DNA of 64,000 nucleotides from Phycisphaerae bacterium (GCA_012744475.1 JAAYBV010000006.1:39977-103976), one strand, 5' to 3'; positions 9,085 through 18,153 are shown, counted from the stretch's first letter. Numbers and translations are program-made. The notes: generated by a model not told the origin, from the letters alone.

Positions 9085-12000
9085 ATGAACGGTCTGAGTC
9101 AATCGCGTGTGAGAGGCCTGGTGGGCCTGGTGGCCCTGTGCCTCGTGGCTTCGGTGGCCTACGGCGCTCCGACCAGCCTGAGCAATGGCGTTCCGGTCAC
9201 CGGCATTTCCGGGGCGACCGGCAGCGAGCAGTTCTACATGATCGTCGTCCCGAGCGGGCAGGACGAACTGGAAATCCAAATCTCCGGCGGGACCGGCGAC
9301 TGCGATCTGTATGTGCGTAAGGACACCGAGCCGACCACCACGACGTATGATTACCGGCCCTACAAGGTCGGCAACAACGAGACGGTGCTCGTGGAGAGCC
9401 CCGCGGCCGGCACGTGGTACATCATGCTGCGAGGCTACAACGCGTTCTCCGGATTGACCTTGCAGGCCAGCTACTCGGCCAGCCTCAGCGTGGTGATGTT
9501 GAGCAACGGCGTAGCCGTGACCGATCTGAGCGATGCCCCCGGCGGTGAGAAGTACTTCCAGATCGACGTGCCGAGCGGACAGACCAAGCTCCAGATCAGC
9601 ATCTCCGGCGGGACCGGCGACTGCGATCTTTACGTCAAACGCGGCGCGCTGCCCACCACCACCGATTACGACTATCGACCGTTCCTCTCCGGCAACAACG
9701 AATCCGTTACTGTCGACAACCCGACCGCAGGGACGTGGTACATCATGCTCAGAGCCTATAGTGCCTACACCGGCATGACGTTGCTGGCCAGCTACACCGG
9801 CGGCGGCGCGGGCACGCTGCTGAGCAACGGCGTTCCCGTCACCGGCCTGGCTGGCGCGCAGGACAGCGCGCGGATCTTCGCCATCGAGGTTCCGTCCGGC
9901 GAAACCAGCCTGCAAATCAAGATCTCCGGCGGGACCGGCGACTGCGATCTCTACGTCAAGTTCGGTGCGGTCCCGACCAATTCCGACTATGACTACCGAC
10001 CGTTCCTCTCCGGCAACGACGAAACCGTTGCCGTCAACAATCCGACCGGCGGCACGTGGTACATCATGCTGCGAGGCAACAACGCCTACTCCGGCGTGAC
10101 GCTGGTCGCCACCTACGGGAAAGAGACGGTTATCGAAGACAATGTGCCTGTCTCCGGCATCTCGGGGGCCAGCGGCAGCGAACAGGTCTACAAGATCGAT
10201 GTCCCCTCGGGGCAGTCCGTGCTGGAGATCAGGATCTTCGGTGGCGCCGGCAACTGCGATCTCTACGTCCGTTGGGACGCCATCCCCACCACGTCGAGCT
10301 GGGACTACCGGCCCTACCTGTCGGGCAATGAAGAGACGGTCACCATCGAGAATCCCCAAGGTGGAACGTGGTACATCATGCTGCGCGGCCGCACGGCTTA
10401 CAGTGGTGTGACTCTCAACGCCGACTACTGGTTCACCGGAACGGTCACCCTTCTCGACAATGGCGTGCCTGTGACCAACATCTCCGGGATCGAAGGCAGC
10501 GAGAAGTTCTATCGCATCATCGTGCCCACCGGCCAGACGAAGTTCGAGATCAAGATGTCCGGCGGCACCGGCGACGCCGATCTGTACGTCAAGAGGGATG
10601 CCCCTCCGACGACGTCGGATTATGACTATCGTCCATATCTGATCGGCAATAACGAGACCGTCACGATCGACAATCCGCAGGGCGGCAACTGGCTTATCAT
10701 GATCCGCGGCTACCACGCCTACGCAGGCGTGAGCCTCGTGGCCACCTACGGCAGCGGCAGCTCGGGGGACACCGTCACGACGCTGACCAACGGCGTTCCC
10801 GTGACGGGTCTGTCCGGCGCCAGTAGCAGCGAAACGCACTACAAGATCGACGTGCCCGCCGGCCAGGCCAGCCTGGTGATTCAGATTTCCGGCGGCACCG
10901 GCGACGTGGATCTCTACGTCCGCAAGGACAGCAAGCCCACGACCGCGCAGTGGGACTACCGACCGTACCTGATCGGCAACAACGAGACGGTCACGATCAA
11001 CAATCCGTCGGCCGGCACCTACTACATCATGCTGCGAGGCTATCAGGCCTACACGGGCCTGACCCTGGTGGCGACATACGTGCCCTTGGCGGACCCGGTG
11101 GTTCCTCTGGCCAACGCCGTTCCGCTGTCGGGTCTGTCGGGCACGGGGGGCGGTGAGACGTTCTATCTGATCGTGGTTCCCGCCGGGCAGGATTTCCTGA
11201 ACATTTCTATCTCCGGCGGCACCGGCGACTGCGACCTCTACGTCAAGAGGGGCTCGCAGCCCACCACCGCAAGCTATGACTACCGCCCGTACCTGGTCGG
11301 CAACGAGGAAAGCGTGCAGATCGCCAATCCTGCCGCCGCCACGTGGTACATTATGTTGAAGGCCCACCAGGTCTACTCGGGCGTGACGCTGTTGGCCTCC
11401 TATGGAGCGATCGGCACCGGCAACAACTTCGCCGGCGATCCCCACTGCGCTGCGCTGTGGCGCTTCGAGAGTGGGCAGTTGGGCACCGATTCGGTCGGCA
11501 CGAACATGCTCATCAACTATGGCGTGCAGGCCAACACCACCGACTACCAGGAAGGGGCCAGCGCTGGGGAGTTCCTGGCGAGCCAGGGCGACTGGATGAG
11601 CATTGACGACGACGATCTGTCGGCCGCGTTCCCGACGCGCAGCGACGATTCGGACGTCGAGATGTCGATCTGCTTCTGGATGAAGCCCAGGACCTTCGCC
11701 TATGAGAACACAGTGATCAGCAAGTACCTGATCTCGACCGATGATCGCTCCTGGAGAATCTACGTGGGCAACTTCGGCGTCTCGACGGGTGTGCTGTACA
11801 TCGGTTTGGGGACGGGTGTCGGCGCGACGTTCAACACGTACACCTTCGATGCGCCGGATCAGCGTCTGTCCGTGAACCACTGGTATCACGTAGCGTTCAC
11901 CTACCGCGATGCAGACCTCAGCTACCATGTGAGGATATGGGATGCCACAGCGGGTGTTCTGGCGTATGACGTCGTGGGCACCGCCAAGGGGCGACTTGCC

Positions 12001-12147
12001 GTCAACAGCGGCCCGGTGGTCCTGGGCAACCTGCCGCTGGAAGAGAGGTACTTCGACGGCTGGCTGGATGAGGTGGTCCTGTTCAACGATATCCTGACGA
12101 CGGCGGAAATCGACCTGATTCGTCAGGGAGCGTACGGAAAGCTCTAA
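9085..12147 (+). CDS. Exported protein of seven tandem PPC domains with a LamG-like C-terminus
   Basis: 1020 residues with a signal peptide (VALCLVASVAYGA). Seven repeats of about 107 residues follow, beginning near bases 9170, 9490, 9811, 10130, 10445, 10780 and 11100. Each has the pattern NGVPVTG, then GTGDCDLYVK, then DYRPYLxGNNETV, then GTWYIMLRG, the signature of bacterial pre-peptidase C-terminal (PPC) domains. The last about 240 residues form a concanavalin-A/LamG-like domain (ICFWMKPRT, HWYHVAFTY, DGWLDEVVLFND). No protease domain is present, although PPC domains usually hang on secreted peptidases. The repeats are close at DNA level too, indicating recent duplication. AGGAG lies 6 bases before the ATG. 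Probably a surface adhesin or glycan-binding protein. A strong terminator follows. Confidence 0.85.
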   Translation: MNGLSQSRVRGLVGLVALCLVASVAYGAPTSLSNGVPVTGISGATGSEQFYMIVVPSGQDELEIQISGGTGDCDLYVRKDTEPTTTTYDYRPYKVGNNETVLVESPAAGTWYIMLRGYNAFSGLTLQASYSASLSVVMLSNGVAVTDLSDAPGGEKYFQIDVPSGQTKLQISISGGTGDCDLYVKRGALPTTTDYDYRPFLSGNNESVTVDNPTAGTWYIMLRAYSAYTGMTLLASYTGGGAGTLLSNGVPVTGLAGAQDSARIFAIEVPSGETSLQIKISGGTGDCDLYVKFGAVPTNSDYDYRPFLSGNDETVAVNNPTGGTWYIMLRGNNAYSGVTLVATYGKETVIEDNVPVSGISGASGSEQVYKIDVPSGQSVLEIRIFGGAGNCDLYVRWDAIPTTSSWDYRPYLSGNEETVTIENPQGGTWYIMLRGRTAYSGVTLNADYWFTGTVTLLDNGVPVTNISGIEGSEKFYRIIVPTGQTKFEIKMSGGTGDADLYVKRDAPPTTSDYDYRPYLIGNNETVTIDNPQGGNWLIMIRGYHAYAGVSLVATYGSGSSGDTVTTLTNGVPVTGLSGASSSETHYKIDVPAGQASLVIQISGGTGDVDLYVRKDSKPTTAQWDYRPYLIGNNETVTINNPSAGTYYIMLRGYQAYTGLTLVATYVPLADPVVPLANAVPLSGLSGTGGGETFYLIVVPAGQDFLNISISGGTGDCDLYVKRGSQPTTASYDYRPYLVGNEESVQIANPAAATWYIMLKAHQVYSGVTLLASYGAIGTGNNFAGDPHCAALWRFESGQLGTDSVGTNMLINYGVQANTTDYQEGASAGEFLASQGDWMSIDDDDLSAAFPTRSDDSDVEMSICFWMKPRTFAYENTVISKYLISTDDRSWRIYVGNFGVSTGVLYIGLGTGVGATFNTYTFDAPDQRLSVNHWYHVAFTYRDADLSYHVRIWDATAGVLAYDVVGTAKGRLAVNSGPVVLGNLPLEERYFDGWLDEVVLFNDILTTAEIDLIRQGAYGKL

Positions 12148-12177
12148 AACGACCTGCGGCAAGGGTCTGACCCATGG

Positions 12178-12218
12178 CCGGAGGGTGTCGCTGGGGGGCG
12201 CCCTCCGGTTTTCTTTTT
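12178..12218 (+). terminator. Rho-independent terminator
   Basis: Stem CCGGAGGG (12178-12185) pairs with CCCTCCGG (12201-12208) and is followed by TTTTCTTTTT. It is 31 bases after the PPC gene stop and is the clearest intrinsic terminator in the window. Confidence 0.9.
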
Positions 12219-12627
12219 GCCTGCGCCGCAGACAAGCCGGTTCCTGGCCTTGCCACGGATCCGAGCGGGTCCAATCGCAATGCCGATTGTGCCGCAACGT
12301 GGTCCGCCCTGGCGCGATCATGGCCCGGACCAGAGGTGTCTTGGCATGCCCCCTGTTCGTTCCACGTCTCAAGCGTCCTACCTGAGGGCGAACCAAACCG
12401 CCCCATCGTACGTAGCTTCCTGCATGTGGCAGCCCGATCCGGATGGACATCCTGCTGTGGATGTGTATGATCGGATGCTCGGGGGCGCTTTCGGGGTCGG
12501 GTAGGCGAATTGCCTATGACATATCGAGGGTTTTCCTCATGCAGAAGTCCCCGGGAGTGCATTAACATACAAGCGGTTTTCAGGTATGCCGGCCGACAGG
12601 AGGGCGACCGGGTCAGGGGGTATGGAC
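12219..12627. other. 409-bp stretch without a supported gene
   Basis: Frames on both strands here are rich in Arg/Pro/Ser, have no ribosome sites and look like GC-rich shadows. The last part (12500-12627) is the leader of the zinc-ribbon gene, with GGTCAGGGGG just before its start. Confidence 0.4.
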
Positions 12628-12825
12628 ATGAGCACGACGTATTTGAATCCTGCCAGCTTTCGCCGTACGTCCGTCCATCGCCTGCCGCTGTGTCCGAAGT
12701 GCGGGCGCACACTGCGCGAAGTGGACCGCATCGCCAAGAGAGGGTCTGTGTGCCTGTGGTATGAATGCGACGGTCCGGAGTGCGAGGACCGTTGGTTCGA
12801 GAAAGTGCCGGCCAGAATGGGGTAG
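12628..12825 (+). CDS. Small zinc-ribbon protein, function unknown
   Basis: 65 residues starting MSTTYLNPASF. It carries LCPKCG, then about 20 residues on VCLWYECDGPEC, giving C-x2-C and C-x4-C cysteine pairs typical of a one-zinc ribbon. ATG 12628 is chosen because AGGGGG at 12615-12620 lies 7 bases before it; ATG 12622 is too close to that site. It stands alone between a terminator and a minus-strand gene. Such mini-ribbons can be nucleic-acid or protein-binding regulators, but no function can be assigned. The cysteine spacing is the main argument that the frame is real. Confidence 0.5.
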   Translation: MSTTYLNPASFRRTSVHRLPLCPKCGRTLREVDRIAKRGSVCLWYECDGPECEDRWFEKVPARMG

Positions 12826-13187
12826 GGGGCCGGACGGTAGAAGGCCGCATCCGGGATTGTGCGCGCGGATGAAACAGTCGTATGGCGCGGTCTTGCCGAG
12901 ACAGACCGCTGTGCCACGGAGGAGGGACCTGTGTGTCGGTTTGTGTCGGCCGCTCGTGTCGGATGTCGCCGAGGCGACACGCACGCAGGTCGAAAACGCC
13001 ACGGATGGCACTGAGGGGATAAGCACGCTGGAAGGCAGGTGATTCCAGGCGGCGGCCCTCTCGCGATGAGGGAGCATCGTGAGAGGATAACGCCGTTTCC
13101 GTGGCAGTATCTGCCTGCCCCACGAGACACGGCACAGCCGTTCGCATTCCCTGTCTTGCGCTCCCGTCGTACTGTGAGGTCCGGCGG
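12826..13187. other. 362-bp stretch without a supported gene
   Basis: Nothing recognisable; it separates the plus-strand zinc-ribbon gene from the 3' end of the minus-strand GH95 gene. No clear terminator hairpin with T-tract was seen in either direction. Confidence 0.4.
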
Positions 13188-15503
13188 TCAGCGCCCGGTT
13201 TCTCGGGTCAGTCGGATCGAGCGGCCCGGCGCTAGTGTGAAAATCAGGTCAGTTCCTGTTCTGCGGATGTCGTCTTCGTCCGGCCCTTCCACCCGGTAAA
13301 GCGCATCGCCAAACGGGTTCTCCAGTCGGCACGTGCCGCCGGCTTCCGCATGGATCTCGACGAACGTGACGCGATCGGCCCGGCGTTCGGCCGAAACCAC
13401 AAAAGCCCCTTCCGCACGCAGCTTCTCGAATGAAGCGTCGTGCCATGCCTCGGGGATGGCGGGGAAGACGCGAATCGTTCCGCTGTAGCTTTGCAGGAGC
13501 ATCTCCTGCAGGCCGGCGGCGGCCGCGAAGTTGCCTTCGAGCGTGAAGGGACGGTAGCGGAGGCTGCTGTGGCCTTTGTCCGTCTGGTCGCCGTTGCAGT
13601 GGAAGCTGTTCCGCAGGCAGAACGCGGTCGAGAAGATCTCCAGGGCGCGTTCGGCCGCTACGCCGTCGCGGGCGCGGGCCGCCAGGTTCGCCAGCCAACT
13701 GAAGCTGTACCCGGTCCACCAGGTTGAGCCTTTCTCCTCCAGCTCCGCCAGCGACGCCTCGATGATCGCGCGGTCGCGGGCGCCGTTCTCCCAGCGGACT
13801 AGGCCGAGCGGATGGATCGCCATCAGGTGCGAGAAGTGCCGGTGCGAGCCGGGCAGGGGATAGTCTCTGGCCACCAGCAGTTTGTAGTTGTTCGGGTCCA
13901 GCGCCAGCTCCGGCAGCTCGGTCAGGACGGCGCGCCACCGACTTGCTTCCTGCCGGCGGCCTAGCTCGTCGGCCAGTTCCGCCGTCTTCTCGAAGTTCCA
14001 GCGAACCAGCGCCAGGTCGTAGTTCGTGATCGTCCCGAACCAGGCGTCGATGCGGTTGTCGTTGATCTCAGGCGATGAGCTCAGGGGTAGCGTTCGCTTG
14101 CCGTCCGGGCCTTTCTCTGTGATCGTTTCGAGGAAGACGGATACGTCGCGCAGCCACGGGTAAGCGCGGTCGCGCAGGAAGTTGCGGTCCATGCTGTACC
14201 GCCAGTGGAGGTAGAAGTGGTGGCCCAGCCAGGCGCCGGTGGTCGCCGAGTGCGTGTACTGGTGCCAGCCTCCGATCTGCTCCTGGTTCAGGTCGGCAGT
14301 CATCGGGACGTTCAGGCCGGGCAAGTCGAAGAAGCGTTTCGTCCAGGCCTCGGCGGTCGGCCTCGTGTCCCATAGCCACCTGACGAATCCTTCGGCGCCG
14401 TCGAGCCGGTTGCCGCTGTAGGCGGGCCAGTATGACAGCTCCGTGTTCAGGTCGTGGTGATAGTCGCCTTTCCACGGCGGAATCTTGCGATCGTCGGCGG
14501 TCCACGGACCCTGGAGGGTGATGGGGGGCGTGTCTGACCGGGCGGCGGCGCCGAACTTGTAGGTTTCCAGATACCACTGGCGTTCGATAATCGGATTCGG
14601 CACGCTCACCGAAGCGCCGTCCCAGTAGGTCTGCCACCAGCGGGCGTGCTGTGTGAGGGTTTTCTCGAAGCCTTGCCGGAGGGCCTTCTCGCAGGTCACG
14701 TGGGCCTGAGCCAGTGGGTCGCTCGATTCGCCTGACGTGGCGACCGACCAGACCCCCAGCCAGCCTTCGTCAGTCTGCCGCCAGGCGAGCCCGACGGCAA
14801 AGCGGAATCCACCCCAGCCTTTCTGAGCGTACCCGGTCCATCCTTCGGCTTCGTGGGTATGGGGCGGCTCGTATCGCAGGGTGGCCAGATCGCCGGCGCT
14901 GATCTTGCCTGCTCCGGCCTCTTCGGTGATCTCGCTCGAGAACGGCGGTGGCAACAGCGTCACCTTCTGCGGCGCCGCGCCGCTGAGACGAACCATGCCA
15001 AACGGTTCGGTGGCGTGGACGAAGACCTCGGCGGTGTTTCCATCGGCAAGACGCACGACCGTGACAGCTTTGGCCAGGTCCAGTGATGCGCTCTGGAAGC
15101 TCGCTTCTCCGCCAAACGTCAATTCGATCCGTCCGGCGGGGATCTTTGTCGGGCCGGCGTTGCCGTAGGGATCGTCGTACAGCCGGTGCAGGTCCTCGAT
15201 CCGACCCTCGCGCACCCACTGGCGCATCTTCGCGTACGAGTAGTCCTCGCTGTGGAACTCGGGAACGGGGCGCAGGTCCCACAGGTCGGTTCGGTCCAGC
15301 GAAATCCGCAGCGGAGCACCGTCGCCCCAGACCAGCGCGCCGAGCAGGCCGTTGCCCAAGGGCATCGCCTCGTCCCAGGTCGTCGCTGAACGGTCGTAGT
15401 GCAGCCCATGCTCACGCTTGGGAGCCGCCGGAGCGTTGGCTATCCCCAATGCCAGACAGAGGAATAATCCCGCAATCGCAGCCGTCGAACCTGTCCTGTT
15501 CAT
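13188..15503 (-). CDS. Exported GH95-family glycoside hydrolase (alpha-L-fucosidase/galactosidase type)
   Basis: 771 residues with a signal peptide (AAIAGLFLCLALGIANAPAA). The N-terminal beta domain starts with WDEAMPLGNGLLGALVWGD, the family hallmark. The (alpha/alpha)6 barrel has LSSSPEINDN (its E matches the general acid of GH95), HRHFSHLMAIHPLGL and TGYSFSWLANLAARARDG, and the protein ends in a small beta domain. GH95 enzymes remove alpha-1,2-L-fucose or alpha-L-galactose by inversion. Length fits the family. It is monocistronic, with an extended -10 promoter about 70 bases upstream. Together with the GH29 gene it indicates fucosylated glycans as food. The exact sugar cannot be read from sequence. 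Confidence 0.85.
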   Translation of the reverse strand: MNRTGSTAAIAGLFLCLALGIANAPAAPKREHGLHYDRSATTWDEAMPLGNGLLGALVWGDGAPLRISLDRTDLWDLRPVPEFHSEDYSYAKMRQWVREGRIEDLHRLYDDPYGNAGPTKIPAGRIELTFGGEASFQSASLDLAKAVTVVRLADGNTAEVFVHATEPFGMVRLSGAAPQKVTLLPPPFSSEITEEAGAGKISAGDLATLRYEPPHTHEAEGWTGYAQKGWGGFRFAVGLAWRQTDEGWLGVWSVATSGESSDPLAQAHVTCEKALRQGFEKTLTQHARWWQTYWDGASVSVPNPIIERQWYLETYKFGAAARSDTPPITLQGPWTADDRKIPPWKGDYHHDLNTELSYWPAYSGNRLDGAEGFVRWLWDTRPTAEAWTKRFFDLPGLNVPMTADLNQEQIGGWHQYTHSATTGAWLGHHFYLHWRYSMDRNFLRDRAYPWLRDVSVFLETITEKGPDGKRTLPLSSSPEINDNRIDAWFGTITNYDLALVRWNFEKTAELADELGRRQEASRWRAVLTELPELALDPNNYKLLVARDYPLPGSHRHFSHLMAIHPLGLVRWENGARDRAIIEASLAELEEKGSTWWTGYSFSWLANLAARARDGVAAERALEIFSTAFCLRNSFHCNGDQTDKGHSSLRYRPFTLEGNFAAAAGLQEMLLQSYSGTIRVFPAIPEAWHDASFEKLRAEGAFVVSAERRADRVTFVEIHAEAGGTCRLENPFGDALYRVEGPDEDDIRRTGTDLIFTLAPGRSIRLTRETGR

Positions 15504-15573
15504 GCCTTCGTCCTCATTTGTCTACCGCGTGTCGGTCACCGGATTTGCCCCATGTTGGGACGATTGGGTCATG

Positions 15574-15582
15574 ATTGTAACA
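15574..15582 (-). promoter_or_regulatory. Extended -10 promoter for the GH95 gene
   Basis: On the minus strand the sequence reads TGT followed by TACAAT (hexamer at 15579-15574). Start of transcription would be near 15567, about 64 bases ahead of the ATG. It sits back to back with the promoter of the Dabb lipoprotein. Confidence 0.5.
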
Positions 15583-15642
15583 CCGCGTCCCGCCGGCCGA
15601 AAGGGGCGGCCGAGGTTTGCGATAGACGGAGGTTTCGTCGGT

Positions 15643-15651
15643 TGATAGAAT
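15643..15651 (+). promoter_or_regulatory. Extended -10 promoter for the Dabb lipoprotein operon
   Basis: TGA followed by TAGAAT, 53 bases ahead of the ATG at 15705. A weak -35 (TAGACG, 15623-15628) lies at 17-base spacing. It probably also drives rsmD and the nucleotidyltransferase gene downstream. Confidence 0.45.
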
Positions 15652-15704
15652 CGTCCCGTTCGTGTGGAATCGACATGAGTGCAACCCTTGGGAGGTGACT
15701 CGGT

Positions 15705-16142
15705 ATGGCTCGAAATCTCGTGGTTCTGGTAGCCGTTTCGCTGCTGCTCGGCGGGTGTATTTACGTCGAGGAGTGCGAGCGCATCTGTGATGAGGAGCGG
15801 GAAATGACGTACGCGCCGGCGACGGCCCAGGCGCCGACGCGGCTGCTGCGACATGTCGTGCTGCTCAGGTTCAAAGAGGATGCCAGCGCCGCCGACATTC
15901 GCCGGATCGAGAACGCCTTCAGTGCGTTGCCCAGCCGGATCGACGCGATCTACGATCTCGAATGGGGCACCGACGTCAGCGTCGAGAACCGCCAGAAGGG
16001 ATTCACGCATTGTTTCATCGTGAGTTTCCGCAGTGAGGCCGACCGGGCTGAGTACCTGCCCCATCCGGCCCACGAGGAGTTCGGCGGACTGCTCGGGCCG
16101 TATCTGGACGATGTGCTGGTGGTGGACTACTGGGCGAAATAG
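15705..16142 (+). CDS. Lipoprotein with a Dabb (stress-responsive A/B barrel) domain
   Basis: 145 residues. The signal peptide ends in the lipobox LLGGC (Cys18). Residues about 45-143 form a Dabb domain: HVVLLRFKEDASAADIRRIE, then the DLEWGTDVSVENR loop and FIVSFRSEADRAEYLPHPAH. Dabb domains are small dimeric ferredoxin-like barrels; their role in lipoproteins is not established. GGAGGT at 15691-15696 sits 8 bases before the ATG. The TAG stop is formed by the palindromic repeat at 16139-16166, so the protein ends exactly where the repeat begins. Confidence 0.8.
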   Translation: MARNLVVLVAVSLLLGGCIYVEECERICDEEREMTYAPATAQAPTRLLRHVVLLRFKEDASAADIRRIENAFSALPSRIDAIYDLEWGTDVSVENRQKGFTHCFIVSFRSEADRAEYLPHPAHEEFGGLLGPYLDDVLVVDYWAK

Positions 16143-16166
16143 GGGCAAATGATCATTCGCCCCTAC
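16139..16166. repeat. 28-bp palindromic repeat, copy 5 (contains a stop codon)
   Basis: Arms ATAGGGGCAAAT and ATTCGCCCCTAC. TAG at 16140-16142 ends the Dabb lipoprotein gene. The hairpin lies between this gene and rsmD. Confidence 0.85.
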
Positions 16167-16212
16167 GGGAGCCGCCGGCTGTCACGACGTGACCGGAGGC
16201 GGCCGGATCGGT

Positions 16213-16797
16213 ATGAGAATCATTGCAGGCGCCAAACGCGGAATGCACCTTCTGTGTCCGAAGACGCAGGACACGCGCCCGATCACCGACCGGGTCAAGG
16301 AGTCGCTGTTCAACATCCTGAACAACTACGGCCTGCTGATCGATCAGCGGGTCGCGGACCTGTTCAGCGGCGTTGGTTCGCTCGGCCTGGAGGCCCTGAG
16401 CCGGGACGCGGCCTTCGTGACGTTCGTCGAACAGGACCCGAAGATCGCGGCTTATCTCGAGAAGAACATCGCCAAGGCCGGCTTCGTGGCCCGGACTCGC
16501 GTGGTTCGGGCCAACGCCTTCCGCTGCGGGGCGCCGCCGGAGGCGGCCGGGCCCGGGTATGATCTCGTCTTCGTCGATCCGCCCTATGCGCGGACGCGCG
16601 AGGTCGGCGCCGGCTCGCTGTTGGCGCAGTTGTTCGAGGTGCTCGCCGGCCAGGTGGTTGAGAAGGGAGTCGTGGTCGTGCGGACGGAGGCGGGCGTGAC
16701 GCTGCCCGAGAGCTACGGTCCGTTCACGGCGATCGACGCGCGGAACTGGGGCAGCATGTCCATCGTCCTGTACCAGGTACGAGGCCATGACGAATAG
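16213..16797 (+). CDS. rsmD: 16S rRNA (guanine(966)-N(2))-methyltransferase RsmD
   Basis: 194 residues. It transfers a methyl group from S-adenosylmethionine to N2 of G966 in 16S rRNA. The start MRIIAGAKRG, the TRPITDRVKESLFNIL segment, the SAM-binding DLFSGVGSLGLE (49-60) and the catalytic DPPY (122-125) are all family hallmarks. ATG 16213 fits the usual RsmD N-terminus. A GTG at 16189 would add 8 residues, and the GGAGG at 16195-16199 is rather far (13 bases) from 16213, so the start is not fully settled. The gene overlaps the next one by 11 bases, indicating coupled translation. Confidence 0.92.
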   Translation: MRIIAGAKRGMHLLCPKTQDTRPITDRVKESLFNILNNYGLLIDQRVADLFSGVGSLGLEALSRDAAFVTFVEQDPKIAAYLEKNIAKAGFVARTRVVRANAFRCGAPPEAAGPGYDLVFVDPPYARTREVGAGSLLAQLFEVLAGQVVEKGVVVVRTEAGVTLPESYGPFTAIDARNWGSMSIVLYQVRGHDE

Positions 16798-18010
16798 ACG
16801 GGCGGCCATCACCATCGTTCAACGGCTGCGGGCAGAGGGTTTCTGCGCGTTGTTAGCGGGCGGGTGCGTGCGGGACATGCTGTTGGGCCGCCGGCCCAAG
16901 GATTACGACGTGGCGACGGACGCGCGCCCGGAGCAGGTGATGGCGCTGTTCCCGCGCACGCTGAAGGTGGGCGCCCAGTTCGGCGTGGTCATCGTTCTGG
17001 CGCGGTGCGCGCAGGTGGAGGTGGCGACGTTTCGCTCCGAGACCGGCTATGAGGACGGGCGTCATCCCGACCGCGTCGCGTTCACCGACGCGGCCAGCGA
17101 TGCGGCCCGCCGGGACTTCACGATCAACGGCATGTTCTACGATCCGCTCGAAGAGAAGGTCATCGACTACGTCGACGGCCAGGCCGACCTGAAGCGGCGG
17201 ATCGTGCGAACCATCGGCGATCCCGACGAGCGGTTCGGCGAGGACTACCTGCGGATGCTTCGCGCGATTCGCTTCTCGACGCAGCTCGACTTCGCGATCG
17301 AGCCCCAGACATTCGCGGCGATCGGCCGCAACGCGCAACACATCAACAGAATCAGCGGCGAGCGGATCGCCATGGAGCTGGAGGCGATGCTGGTACACCC
17401 CAATCGCGGCGCCGGCGCCTCAATGCTGCGAGCAAGCGGATTGACCGAGCGGATCTTCCCCGCGCTGCCCGACGAACAGGCCCAGCAGGCGCCCGCGGTT
17501 CTGGAACTGCTTCGCAGACGTGTGGATTTCGCGCTGGCGCTGGCGGCGTTCTTCTCGGGCTGTCCGGCCGAGACAGCGCTTCGGCTGTGCCATGTGCTCA
17601 AACTCAGCCGCCAACGGACCGGACACCTCCGCTTCCTCCTGACCCATCGAGGCCGGCTCCTGGATCACGAGATGGCTCTGGCGTCGCTCAAGAAGCTGCT
17701 GGCCGAGCCTTGCTTCTGGGATCTTTACGAGCTGGAGCGGGCCACGCAGAAGGCCGCCGGAAATGCTCGGGCACTAGCGGCGCTGGCGAAGCTGCACCGC
17801 CGCGTTCAGGCCCTTCGCGGCGTCGACGTCAAGCCCAGGCCTTTGCTGAACGGGCACGACCTGATCCGCCTGGGCGCCCGGCCCGGCCCGCAGGTGGGCC
17901 AACTGGCTGAAGAACTCTACATCGCTCAGCTCGAAGACCGCCTCGACAGCAGGCAACAGGCCGAGCAGTGGGCCGCCGACTGGCTTCAACGGCATCACCT
18001 GCCCGAGTGA
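16787..18010 (+). CDS. CCA-adding enzyme / poly(A) polymerase family nucleotidyltransferase
   Basis: 407 residues of the class II nucleotidyltransferase family. GGCVRD (25-30) binds the nucleotide, and DYDVAT (39-44) carries the two metal-binding aspartates. VEVATFRSETGYEDGRHPD and ARRDFTINGMFYDP are conserved, and EDYLRMLRAIRFSTQLDFAI is the RNA-binding head region. It either adds CCA to tRNA 3' ends or polyadenylates RNA. Sequence alone does not separate tRNA nucleotidyltransferase from PcnB-type enzymes; no HD domain is evident. The ATG lies inside the end of rsmD. This gene and rsmD are the only clear housekeeping genes in the window. Confidence 0.88.
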   Translation: MTNRRAAITIVQRLRAEGFCALLAGGCVRDMLLGRRPKDYDVATDARPEQVMALFPRTLKVGAQFGVVIVLARCAQVEVATFRSETGYEDGRHPDRVAFTDAASDAARRDFTINGMFYDPLEEKVIDYVDGQADLKRRIVRTIGDPDERFGEDYLRMLRAIRFSTQLDFAIEPQTFAAIGRNAQHINRISGERIAMELEAMLVHPNRGAGASMLRASGLTERIFPALPDEQAQQAPAVLELLRRRVDFALALAAFFSGCPAETALRLCHVLKLSRQRTGHLRFLLTHRGRLLDHEMALASLKKLLAEPCFWDLYELERATQKAAGNARALAALAKLHRRVQALRGVDVKPRPLLNGHDLIRLGARPGPQVGQLAEELYIAQLEDRLDSRQQAEQWAADWLQRHHLPE

Positions 18011-18061
18011 CGAACCCCTCGTCCGCGCGAAGTCTGTCTATCACGCCGTCGCCGTCAGGCA

Positions 18062-18090
18062 TTGAATAGACGCGGCTTTCTGGATATAAT
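18062..18090 (+). promoter_or_regulatory. Sigma-70-type promoter of the dikinase-like gene
   Basis: TTGAAT (18062-18067), a 17-base spacer and a perfect TATAAT (18085-18090). This is the best full two-box promoter in the window. Transcription would start near 18097, at the beginning of the palindrome. Confidence 0.75.
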
Positions 18091-18096
18091 GGCGGT

Positions 18097-18115
18097 GTGA
18101 TCAAAGTGTGATCAC
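18097..18115. promoter_or_regulatory. Operator-like palindrome at the transcription start
   Basis: GTGATCA and TGATCAC, perfect 7-base arms separated by AAGTG, starting 6 bases after the TATAAT box. Placement suggests a repressor site or a 5' hairpin in the leader; the binding protein is unknown. Confidence 0.5.
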
Positions 18116-18153
18116 GGAGGGCGAGTCGAGATTCAAGCGAGTCTGTAGGGGTA

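Noticed and set aside
8797..12450. Open minus-strand frame of 1217 codons opposite the PPC-repeat gene
   Set aside because: It mirrors the repeats of the plus-strand gene, is rich in Val/Arg/Asp/His without a start signal, and resembles no family. A shadow caused by high GC and tandem repeats.
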